The translations under genes and the position numbers were made by a program. Shown here piece after piece: positions 23,613 to 33,311 of a stretch of 62,352 nucleotides of DNA. Positions within the stretch are counted from its first letter, which is position 1, and the number at the start of each line of letters is the position of its first letter. The notes under the pieces were generated by a model. The model saw only the letters and a program-made list of their open reading frames with translations, was not told the DNA's origin and did no database searches. Source of the DNA: Ciona intestinalis (taxonomy: Eukaryota > Chordata > Ascidiacea > Phlebobranchia > Cionidae); the NCBI RefSeq assembly GCF_000224145.3, contig NW_004191394.1, positions 1-62,352 of the forward strand, read 5' to 3'.

Positions 23613-24405
23613 TGTGCGCATTCTCACGGTTAATTACAACATATGTTTCATTACCACATTTTTCTCATATGTAACTACTTCGACCTTGAATAACATTATA
23701 GGGAAAGAAATAAAACGTAACTGCAAAATAGTAAATTTAAAATATAGAATAATTAAGACACTTATTTTTAATGGTAAAATAAGGTTAATCGCAACGGTGA
23801 AAATTGAAATTGTAAGGAATCGTAGTATCTGTCAGCGTATTAATAAAACACAGATTGGTACGCAGCCATAGCGCTTCGGTGATAACGTACCTTTACAAAA
23901 CACATATCCAAGCACTATATATACCGATCAAGTAGCATAACCCCGAAGCGTAAGAGCATGAATAATCTGATTGCATGGTAAAAATAGAAAGTAGTTATGT
24001 AGTATGTTGCAGTTTAATTTGCGCAGCACTTCTGCAGGGCCATGAGCCATAAGCTGCCATCTGTCATATTTCCCAATTATAAATATAAAATATCAGCTCT
24101 TGCCTATAACATAAAACAATGACGGTGGTGCACTACATTTGTTTGTGCGGTCTATTATAAGATGGATAACACTTAAGCCAAAACGCAGCTGTTGCTTTAT
24201 TGATGCTGACGGAAATAGCTCGATATTTGAGCGTGTCAAAGTAACATGTGTTTCAGGCTATTGCGAAAACAAGTTTTGCAGCAACAAGCAACAAATGCTG
24301 CAAAACTGACGAACATGTTCACATAAGTCTTGCAACAACGGATGTTTGAAACAAATCAGGTTTTATCTTTCCGTAAATGATGTCGCTTAACAATACATTA
24401 AATTT
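23613..24405. other. Intergenic between protease D and SINE tails
   Basis: AT-rich. A 103-residue open frame at 23560-23871 (+) overlaps the protease D promoter and has no recognisable domain. No gene supported. Confidence 0.5.
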
Positions 24406-24600
24406 ATTTACCCTCGCATAGAGGGGCAACGATAGTCATTATAACTCGGGTGTTTAAGTTTATTTACCTTCACATGTAGGGGCAACAATAGTCATTATAA
24501 CTCGGGTGTTTAAGTTTATTTACCTTCGCATGGCGAAGCAACGACAGTCATTATAACTCGGGTGTTCTGTTTCATACACCTCGTGCCCGCTTACGAAAGC
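24406..24600 (-). repeat. Three partial SINE-tail units in tandem
   Basis: Three repeats of tttaccttcgcat...ggcaacgatagtcattataac...gggtgttt, followed by one complete end (ttcatacacctcgtgcccgcttacga). Same tail as at 2405-2895 but inverted. Confidence 0.8.
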
Positions 24601-24742
24601 GTTTTATATTACTTCGCATATACCAAATGTGATACTGTTTGTAAAAAAAATTGAGAACTTGCGCTAAACATAAGTTTTAAATATGTTTTGCAGGACTAAA
24701 TTACACAAAACATGCACTTTATTAAGTTGAATGTAACTTACT

Positions 24743-25027
24743 TAATCCTCGCGTGGCCGGAAATCGACAGTCGTTATAACACGGGTTTAACATCTCGTGC
24801 CAGCTTACAATTTACTATGTATGTTACTTTGTGGGTAATCATTGTTTTTAGATTTTTTTATTTTTTATGTATGACTGATAATTTGGACAGCCCATCAATG
24901 ACCACTGGGTTGGATATTAAGAGCCTTGCCCAAGGACACATACCCCCACAATAGTAGCAGCGTCGAGCCTTGAACCCATTACCTCATGGTTACAGGCAGG
25001 CGCGCTAATTAGTTTGCCACGGCGCCA
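24743..25027 (-). mobile_element. Full-length SINE
   Basis: Minus orientation: tail from about 24743 (cctcgcgtggccggaaatcg), centre (tttggacagcccatcaatga) and head (gcgctaattagtttgccacggcgcc) ending near 25027. Confidence 0.85.
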
Positions 25028-25132
25028 GACGTTAAACTGAAGTTGTACTTTCTTCTTGCTTATGGTACAAAGGTGTTTTTAACTATAATATGATCTTCGT
25101 CAACGTGGTATATTCGATAAACAAATATGTTA

Positions 25133-25252
25133 TTTGTATATGACCAATTCATATACAAATAAATTTGTATAGGACCAATTCCTATACAAATAAATTTGTA
25201 TAGGACCAATTCCTATACAAATAAATTTGTATAGGACCAATTCCTATACAAA
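25133..25252. repeat. Tandem array of four 31-base palindromic (hairpin) units
   Basis: Hairpin units at 25133-25159, 25164-25190, 25195-25221 and 25226-25252 (period 31). Each has 11-base perfectly complementary arms (TTTGTATAGGA / TCCTATACAAA) around a 5-base loop CCAAT. Unit 1 differs by G to T in the left arm and the complementary C to A in the right arm, so its pairing is preserved. Confidence 0.92.
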
Positions 25253-25314
25253 TAAATAATTAACGACGGACGTATTTAAATAAATCTCTAAGACATTTTA
25301 CGGGGTGTATGAAT

Positions 25315-25485
25315 AAATATAACTTGCTTTATTCTCTTGTGAATGGAAAATAACAGCGGTTATAACAAGGGTGTTTTGTTTCCTACATCCCATGTCAGCT
25401 TACCAGTTATGCGGGCAATTTAACTTTGTAAGCGGGCACGAGTAACTTTGTGAGTTATTGTTGTTTTGGGATTTTTTATGTATTG
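25315..25485 (-). repeat. Degenerate SINE tail pieces
   Basis: Minus-oriented tail pieces: cttgctttattctcttgtg, cggttataacaagggtgttt, gtcagcttaccagttatg, then a short plus piece gtaagcgggcacgagtaac. It lies about 150 bases upstream of the protease E promoter. Confidence 0.55.
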
Positions 25486-25625
25486 CTGTATGGAGATACT
25501 CCTTTAATAATTAACTGAACGCATTACACTTTCTTTAATGTTAGTGAACTATATATACACAATAGAAAACTACGGGTGTGGTCGTGAGAAACTGGTCAGC
25601 CGTTTTCATAAATTAAATGGCCCGT

Positions 25626-25672
25626 ACAACTATGGGAAGGCATACACCTGTTTGGAATTCGGTATAAATACC
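25626..25672 (+). promoter_or_regulatory. Protease E promoter with PTF1-like pair and TATAAATA
   Basis: TGGGAAG beginning at 25633, CACCTG at 25645-25650 and TATAAATA at about 25663-25670. The core is identical to those of proteases B and C, followed by a shared 5' UTR (ctacttgttccaactacaaa). Confidence 0.68.
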
Positions 25673-25736
25673 CGACAACAAGCAGCAATATCATCTACTT
25701 GTTCCAACTACAAAGAACATCCAGAACTCTCCAAAG

Positions 25737-27640
25737 ATGAAGGTCTTTATCTCTCTCTGTGCCCTCGGTAAGTTATAATGTTATGTGACAGCGAGGTTTA
25801 TTTACCTTGTGTTTTCTTGCAGTGCTTCTCGCACACGCTGCCCAATCTGCAGACCGTATTGTGAACGGTCAAGATGCTACCGATATGTCTCTTACCCCAT
25901 GGCAAGCATCCCTCCAGAAGAGTGGCAGCCACTTCTGTGGAGGATCCGTCATCAGTTCCACCAAAGTCATGTGTGCAGCTCACTGCGTCCAATCGTAAGT
26001 TAAAACTAATTCCACAAGTTTTAACAAAACGCTTCATAACCGGCTTACATTGTGTAATCTTACAGTGTTCTGCTTACCGTTCAAGTTGGAGTTGGAAACA
26101 TAAAGTATGCCGAAACCACCAAATACGGTGTTTCTAGCTGGATTGCTCACCCACAATATAACCTTGCCAGCCAATACGACCACGATTACTCCATCATTAC
26201 CGTTTCTTCACCAATTCAATTGATTGCTAATGAGGTAATCTCCTAAGAATACAGTCCGCCGCTAATACGAACAGGTCTCATTTCGCTTCTCTCGTATTCT
26301 CTTACGTAACACCGGTGTTCCAATTGGTTGTGCGCTTCTTGTTTAAAAACTCCAGCCTAAAATAACCAATCACGTTAGCTTGTGTTTAAAACCATCTTGT
26401 ATTCGTAAAAGTCATAACAGCGACATTTATAAACAACTGCAATATCATTTTTATCGAGTGAAGGATCAAACACCAACTTGCACGGTTCCTGTCACAATGA
26501 ACTGATAAACCAGAGTAGCGGGTGCGGGACCTTTATGTGATAGTTGTACATTTAGGCATATTCAAGGTTATCAGCTTTCATTACACCAAGAAACTTACAT
26601 CAGCCGTATTTTTAGGTCGAACCAATTGAACTTGCAACTGTTGAATACCCAGCAGGTACCGAAGCCTTGATCTCTGGATGGGGCAAGACATCAGGTGGAA
26701 TAACGGGACAGATCCCAAGCACACTTCAGGTAAAACAACGAGTTCTATAAAATTATGTGTTTTTTTATTTCGTATTTTTACTGTCAAGCGATGGCAACTA
26801 TGGCAATATCAACACTTTTAACTTAGTAAAAGCCAAATGTTTGGAGATTTTTAAATAAGTTTATGTTAATATAATTAGCTATTCCAAATTACCTATGTCC
26901 AACATTAATAACAATCTTGTTTCAGTTTGTCTACACTGAGTTGGTATCCCAGGCAGACTGCTCTGCTGTTTGGGGAGCATCCCTTACCATCACCGACACC
27001 ATGCAATGCGCTGGTTTGGTTGGAAACAGCGCTTGCCAAGTAAATATTCTGCTGTTACTAGTAATATTAACTCAAAATTGTGTCCGGCGATGTAGCACAG
27101 TTGTTTAGAGCGCCTGTCTGAAACCCAGAGGTTATGGGTTTAAGACTCAAGTTATTGCTACTAGAGTCCGTATATAAACATGTTTATTTCCCGGTCACGC
27201 GAGGATAAACGCAGATACACTGATTCATTGCATTCGAAACTGGAGGCCATAAACAACTAGTTTATTTCTATGGAATTGTTTATATTAAAACATTTAACTT
27301 TTTGTATTATACCTCACTGTTGTTTCGATGTTTGTCTGGTTTAGATGGATTACCCCTTTGTATTTTTTTACCCGAAGCGTGTTTGTCGCTTCTTCTAACC
27401 CCCTTTACTTTTTCTCATTTAGTTCGTTATCGTATTCGAAGACATAAATAGAAATACTTAGATAAACAAGAAATTGTTATATTACAGGGTGACTCTGGCG
27501 GCCCACTCGCTGTCAATGACAACGGTACCTGGAAGTTGGTAGGAAACACCTCATGGGGACAATCTCGTTGCTCTGTCAGCTACCCATCTGCCTGGTCCAA
27601 GAACTCAGCTGTCAACAGCTGGATCGTTTCCAACATGTAA
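25737..27640 (+). CDS. Secreted chymotrypsin/elastase-like serine protease E (6 exons, 250 aa)
   Basis: Exons: 25737-25767, 25823-25994, 26066-26234, 26616-26729, 26926-27039, 27488-27640. Signal peptide as in the paralogues; activation site R/IVNG. Catalytic His in CAAHC, Asp in QYDHDYSII, Ser in GDSGGP. The S1 residue is Ser (NSACQGDSGG). It is the most diverged paralogue: exon 3 is two codons longer ([12 protein letters not shown]...) and exon 5 is one codon longer. Exon 6 is nevertheless almost identical in its first 70 bases to the other genes, consistent with local gene conversion. A broken SINE sits in intron 5. An AATAAA lies near 27664. It is predicted to be a secreted digestive enzyme. 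Confidence 0.95.
27083..27212 (+). repeat. Internally deleted SINE in protease E intron 5
   Basis: A head (ccggcgatgtagcacagttgt, gagcgcctgtctg, ttatgggtttaagactc) is joined directly to the end of the tail (tttcccggtcacgcgaggata). The centre is missing. Confidence 0.75.
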
Positions 27641-27679
27641 TTGAATACATGTAGTATGAACCAAATAAAAGTTGATAAA

Positions 27680-29907
27680 CAGTAAACTTTAGTAATGCAC
27701 TTAGTACATTCGTACGCAATCAGAACAATATATAGCTTTACGCTTAAATTTCAAACTAACCACCAATCGATATGTTAACGTTGATAACGAGAATATGAAA
27801 TGCTGTGCCCAAAGTTAGTATAGACCAAGTTAAGAAACGGCGCTCGTGTCCGCCATTACGGAGCCCACAGAGCGTGAATCGCCTATACAAATGCATGGTC
27901 GGCATGTGTTCATTTAGTTCTTGTAGCAGTTGTTTTAACATTTAAAATATAATTTCTAATGTAATCTTGTTGTATAACATTAAATCTAGGAATTAATGTG
28001 GAGTAAATTAATATTTTGACTGGTTTTCGGCGTACAGTGTGGTTTAACAGGGTTCTTTACGTTGGCGATTAAGACTAGCAGCAATCAGCTTAGTTTACAT
28101 AGTAGTATATGACCATACCTACGAATCTACAGAGCCATTCTTTACTACATTTATAATCCAACATGAGTGGACATGCAGCTCCAAACTGCTTAAGTACTAG
28201 CAGATAAGGTGTTCGCGTTTTCCGATTTCATAAAGACACGGAACGCAGAAAAGGTAGCTTACTAATTCAAGCAGAGGACCATAAATAGTAACTCAGCATT
28301 GTTTTCTTCAATGTCACTTCGATATTAGGCAAATTTTACAAAGATACCTTAAGTTTCGTTGCCGGGTATACGTGTTAAAATTGTGAGCCAAAAAGTAAAA
28401 TCACGGCAATTCACATGCAAAACTGCAGCTAAATACACCAGTTTATGGTAATGTTATGCGTTTTGGTTTTTATTTTTATATTTTAAACATGTTTTTTTAT
28501 GTTTTTGGTTAGTAAACTTGAAATTCTCTGTTTTTTACTCTTTAATCATAATGACGTCATAATCGCCGCCATTACGGAGCCCACGCCATAGCATTCTATT
28601 ATTGCTGAGTGCTGTTTTTCGTTTAAATATTGCGATTTTTTAAGAACCAAGCACTTCTGTGCGTAAAAATGGCTTTCTACTAATGTTATATCTTATCACA
28701 ATAATAAACCTCACAAAAATAATCAACTTTTATTGTACACTCAATCGTCACGCTGATAATTATCATTAATAATAAAATAAATATCAAAATTCCCTCATCG
28801 TTACACTTGACTCTGCAATTACTGTTCTATTTTATAAAGCAAAGACAAAGAATTGCAAAATGCAACATGTTGAAGTCTTGTCCATTGGTTAAAAAATAAA
28901 ACATCAAATTTGTAATTGGTTTAAAACTTCGCCAGTTCCGTAGTTTGCAGCACTGTCACTTAACATAGACTATAGAGTTTATCTACTACTTCGGATTTTA
29001 TCGTGCGTCACAATGCTACAACTGTTGTGCCCAAGGTCCGCAAAATTTGTTTCGATATTTTACCGATCCGCAAGCTTAAAAGGTTGAGAAACACTGTAGA
29101 TGCTGTACCTCGTCCATTTACGGATTAATTGGAACCAGATTAACACTTATTAACTCCTTTACTAGTAACTTAGACGATGACGTAACGATACGAAAACGAT
29201 ATTGGGATTCAGGGCTAGATTCGAGAGAGATTGTGTTACAACCGTATTTGTGTCATTACATTTTTTTCACCAGAATTGTGAACAGAAGTTACCAAACTGT
29301 CGTGAAAAGTGCAAGTAGCAACTGTCGTGAAACAGTGTAGTAGCTACGAACAATTTCAAGATGAGGTACAATGAAAACTATATGCACGCGTATTGCCTGC
29401 CTATGAAGACATTTTTCGGTGGGACCAGCCTATGTATGTAGCGCTTGAGTGTGCTGTTGTGTAAAGTTGCCAGCTGGCGCGACGCGGACGGTACTTAATC
29501 GTTGCCCTTCCCACATGTAACAATGACAATCGCACACAAACGCATTGATCAGGAAATCGCATTGTTGGGACAATGGTGAGAGACTTTGCTCTGTGACAAT
29601 ACGGAGCCTTGCTGTATAATGTTATAACGTTCTTCTCGTGTGTAATGCTTCTTCCCGCATTTTGCATTCTCGACAATATATAAGCCCTGTCGTGTAGCCT
29701 ACTCCTAATGTACAAGCACGGAGTCGGAGCCAGCAGGGCAGAAGCCGGGACCAGTAATGCTTGCTGTTCTTACTGTTATCTGTACCGCCACGTCATCGTT
29801 TCGTCGATGTAAACTGAATTGTAAACCTGAGCTTGTAGTTACTGTTCTGCTAAAGTCGGATTTCTGTTTAGCGAGGTACCCGTCAGTTAAAAAAAAAATC
29901 AAACAAA
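27680..29907. other. Intergenic between protease E and the SERINC region
   Basis: No intact gene recognised. The sequence cgccattacggagcccac occurs twice (about 27851 and 28565), so a diffuse low-copy duplication is present. A 104-residue minus frame at 29401-29715 has no recognisable features. Confidence 0.5.
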
Positions 29908-30060
29908 AATCAGCTGTTAACGCCTGGATCGTTTCCAACATGTAATTAAATGCATGTAGTATGCATCATGCACATAAAAGATAAAAAATAGTAAACTTAG
30001 AGTATCAGTATATAATATCGTAACTTTACGCTTAAAATACACAGAGCAACAGTCACGTTA
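29908..30060 (+). pseudogene. Relic of a sixth protease gene (last-exon end and 3' flank)
   Basis: The bases tcagctgttaacgcctgg through ttccaacatgtaatt reproduce the last 12 codons and stop of protease E (SAV-N-WIVSNM then stop). The 3' flank (atgcatgtagtatg..., then a stretch like ctttacgcttaaa) also matches that of protease E. Upstream of 29908 there is only an A-rich run and no GDSGGP or earlier exon. It is a truncated duplicate, not a working gene. Confidence 0.8.
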
Positions 30061-30525
30061 ATAGGTTTTATCGTGTTTGTGATGCCCTAGCTCTCTTGTT
30101 TTATATTTCCACCAAAGGTCACGTGCTTTCCATTGTTATGTCAGCTGACCAGGGAACTGTAATTGTTTCGTCAAAGATGCAACCTTTGTTAAATGTTTGC
30201 CTAGCAGTTGTGTAACACTATAACTTCTTTAAAAACAAACGTTAGCGTTTCTTTGTCACTGAAACTTGTCATTAGTTTGTTTTCTCATATACAGAAATTA
30301 ATAAAAAGATAGAACCTAACGCATTATAGAACAAGTAAAAGTTATTATTAATTTATTATTAATATAGTTTTGTAAATACATAGGTTTAATAGCAACAGTG
30401 ATTGTTTTAAAAAGGTAAATTATAATTGTAGTGAAACTATTTATAACTTAATATGTTCAGTAATTCAAGTAATATAATTGTTTACATCTCAGATATAGGG
30501 TATTTAGTACACCTGATACATTAAA

Positions 30526-31911
30526 ATGTGTATTCCCTGCTTAGTTGGGCAGGTTGCCTGTTGCTGTGGTTCAGCAGCATGTTCACTATGCTGTGCATGT
30601 TGTCCAAGCATCAAAACTTCAACTGGTACTCGCCTTATGTACATGTTCTACTTGGTGATATGCACAGCAGTCAGTTGTGTAATGATGTCCTCCAGTGTGC
30701 AGGAGAGTTTGAAAAGCATTTGGTTTTACAATCAGATATGCGCATCTGCAGGAGTCAACTGTGAAGCTATCATTGGAGTGGAAGCTGTCTACAAACTTAT
30801 GTTTGGGGCCGCTTGCTTTTTCTTTCTTTTAATGATCATAACTTTTGGTGTAAAAAACTCATCAGATTGCCGAGCCAGCATCCAGAATGGATTTTGGTTT
30901 TTCAAGTTTTTGATTCTTGCTGGCTCCTGCATTGGCATGTTTTTTGTTCCGAACACAACAACATTCATTCAAGCAATCCTTTACATTGGCATGGTCGGAG
31001 GGATTTTCTTCATAGTACTTCAGCTCATACTTCTAGTTGACTTTGCTCACACCTGGAATGCAAGCTGGCTATCTGGAGCTGAGGACAACAAAGGCTGGAT
31101 GGTTGCATTAGCACTCTGCACATTTTTGATGTATGCTGCTTGCATAACTGGATTTGTGCTTATGATCGTATACTACACTGACAGTATTGGATGCACTATA
31201 AACAAAGCCTTTATTGGGGTGAATTGGGCTCTAGTTTTTATTGTTTCTTTCCTGGCTATATCTCCAAAAGTTCAAAAGCACCAGCCAAGATCTGGTCTTT
31301 TACAATCAGCAGTAGTTGCCGTGTACGTCAGTTACTTGACATACTCAGCAATTGCAAGCAATCCTGGGGAAAACAGGCTTGTTTTGACAAACGGTGTCCA
31401 AACAATGAACTTAACAACTTGTTTCCAAGGCACTCAAGATTCTACATCCAACACAATCTCCATAGTAACTGGGTTGGTGTTTGTGTTCATCGTGGTGATT
31501 TACGTTTCTCTACGGACGACTTCTTCCTCTGAACAAGAGAGATTGACATTAAGAGGGAACGCGGTTGATGAACCTTCATGTTGTTGCTGCTGTGGTGGAG
31601 GGGATATGGATGATGTGGAATCAGGTAAGGAGGGAGGAGGACAGAAAGTCATTGATGACGAAGAGGATGCGGTCTCATACTCTTACTCCTTCTTTCATTT
31701 TATATTTTTCCTGACGACGCTTTATGTTATGATGACGCTGACCAACTGGTTCACACCTACCGATGTACAGCAGACATTGGAGAGCAGTTTGGTTAATGGG
31801 AATAATGCAGCAATGTGGGTGAAAATAAGCACATCCTGGGCAGCTATTATAATCTATGTGTGGACCTTAATAGCTCCTGCTTGCTTTCCTGACCGAGACT
31901 TCCCAAGTTAG
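30526..31911 (+). CDS. SERINC: Serine incorporator (SERINC/TDE1 family), one exon, 461 aa
   Basis: Multipass membrane protein of the SERINC family. Visible are the Cys-rich N-terminus with CCGSAACSLCC, then TRLMYMFY, then the diagnostic NGFWFFKFLIL near residue 121 and DFAHTWNASW near 172. PKVQKHQPRSGLLQSAVVAVYVSYLTYSA follows near 250-278. The long loop ends with YSYSFFHFIFFLTTLYVMMTLTNWF near 393, and the C-terminus is WVKISTSWAAIIIYVWTLIAP...DRDF. About ten transmembrane segments are expected. SERINC proteins act as lipid scramblases and have been linked to serine-containing lipids and, in mammals (SERINC3/5), to restriction of retroviruses. The CDS has no introns. A possible 5' UTR acceptor (catctcag) ends near 30492. 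Confidence 0.95.
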   Translation: MCIPCLVGQVACCCGSAACSLCCACCPSIKTSTGTRLMYMFYLVICTAVSCVMMSSSVQESLKSIWFYNQICASAGVNCEAIIGVEAVYKLMFGAACFFFLLMIITFGVKNSSDCRASIQNGFWFFKFLILAGSCIGMFFVPNTTTFIQAILYIGMVGGIFFIVLQLILLVDFAHTWNASWLSGAEDNKGWMVALALCTFLMYAACITGFVLMIVYYTDSIGCTINKAFIGVNWALVFIVSFLAISPKVQKHQPRSGLLQSAVVAVYVSYLTYSAIASNPGENRLVLTNGVQTMNLTTCFQGTQDSTSNTISIVTGLVFVFIVVIYVSLRTTSSSEQERLTLRGNAVDEPSCCCCCGGGDMDDVESGKEGGGQKVIDDEEDAVSYSYSFFHFIFFLTTLYVMMTLTNWFTPTDVQQTLESSLVNGNNAAMWVKISTSWAAIIIYVWTLIAPACFPDRDFPS

Positions 31912-33311
31912 AGCTGACAAGCTATATCAATGACTTTGTATCATTATAATGCATGAACAACACCATCTTTCAAGGTATGTTTCATAAATCAAACTTACAA
32001 ATATTTTATTTGAGACATTAAGCTTTATTTGGTCGCCAATTTAAGTTGCATGTCATATGTGTGTAATAAAACATGTTGTATGATTACAAATGCAGGTTAG
32101 GCAGTGATAGTTAACCAACACAAATTTGAAATAAACTTTGTCTCATTGGTTATTTCAATGCTTATCTGAAATGTAGAAAATTCCAATGTTGACCTGCTAA
32201 CCCTGCCATTCAAGGTTTGAAGTCTGTTGTAAAATTCATTATAAATATATTCAGTTTATTGTACTTGTGGTGCATATTAATCTGTATTTTATATTGAAAG
32301 TGACTTCACTTAAAGCAAAGGCATTCCAACCGAAAGTTATATTGCCCCTTTTCCATTTTTAACCCTTAATCTTCTTAACTGAAGCTTAAATAATAATCCC
32401 TTATTTTGATATTTCTAATAACGATTGGTATTTCATTTTAAAACCATGCCTTTTAAAGTTAAAAACTAATCAATTTATTTACTTTGATAATTAAAACATA
32501 GTTTACATTTAAAATACTCGTTTTATGGCGCACCAATAATGCATGTATTTACTTTTATGTGGCCCAACGTATTGTACAGTGACTTGCAATTATAAAGTTA
32601 TTTTGTAAAAATAATAAATGGTATAACCCTTTGTGCTAATTTTGTTTTCATAATTAAAGCCTTTACAGCCATTACACAGAATATACGAACTATGAAGCAA
32701 ACACACATTTAGCATATTAGCAAACAAGGGATACAGTACTTTAATATATTATATTAAAATACCACACCGGTCTAAATTAAAAATGCCCAACGTATTAGTT
32801 ATGATCCAGTACAAAATGTTTCAGCTCTGTCATGGAAAGTAACATTTTATGGAGTGCACGAATATAGTATTATGCGCTACACATAGCAGCGTAAAAATAC
32901 TGTTATACTATGCTAGCATCGTAGTAACAGCTACGAAGTATAACTACTGATTTACTATGCTTATAATGTCAACTGAACAAATGTTACTAAAACTTGGCAA
33001 ACAGATAAAGAGACATACCGTTACCGCATCGCAAACATCTCAAACAGTAAGTTTTAAAACAGGGAAAGAAACCAACTATACAAATATTTACTTTAGTTCT
33101 AGAAACACAAACTAGAATGAAAACCACTCATTCGCTCACAATGAGCACAGTCGCGTCATAAGAATGCTCGTTGTTCCCGAACCTTATGCTTTGTGAGGTC
33201 ACAATAGGTCTGTACTTAGACTATACACGTGTGGTTATAAGTTAGGCCAGCAGAATCAGTGAGTTCAAGTCTTTAAATATGATAATGAAGTGTTAAATTC
33301 AACGCAGTAAA
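31912..33311. other. SERINC 3' UTR/flank and Kelch gene upstream region
   Basis: AT-rich. Candidate poly(A) signals (AATAAA) are near 32064 and 32130. No coding sequence or recognised repeat. The Kelch gene promoter should lie in the last few hundred bases. Confidence 0.5.

Noticed and set aside
23560..23871. 103-residue plus frame
   Set aside because: Overlaps the protease D promoter and TATA element, with no recognisable features.
29401..29715. 104-residue minus frame
   Set aside because: No domain, no convincing splice context, ordinary intergenic composition.
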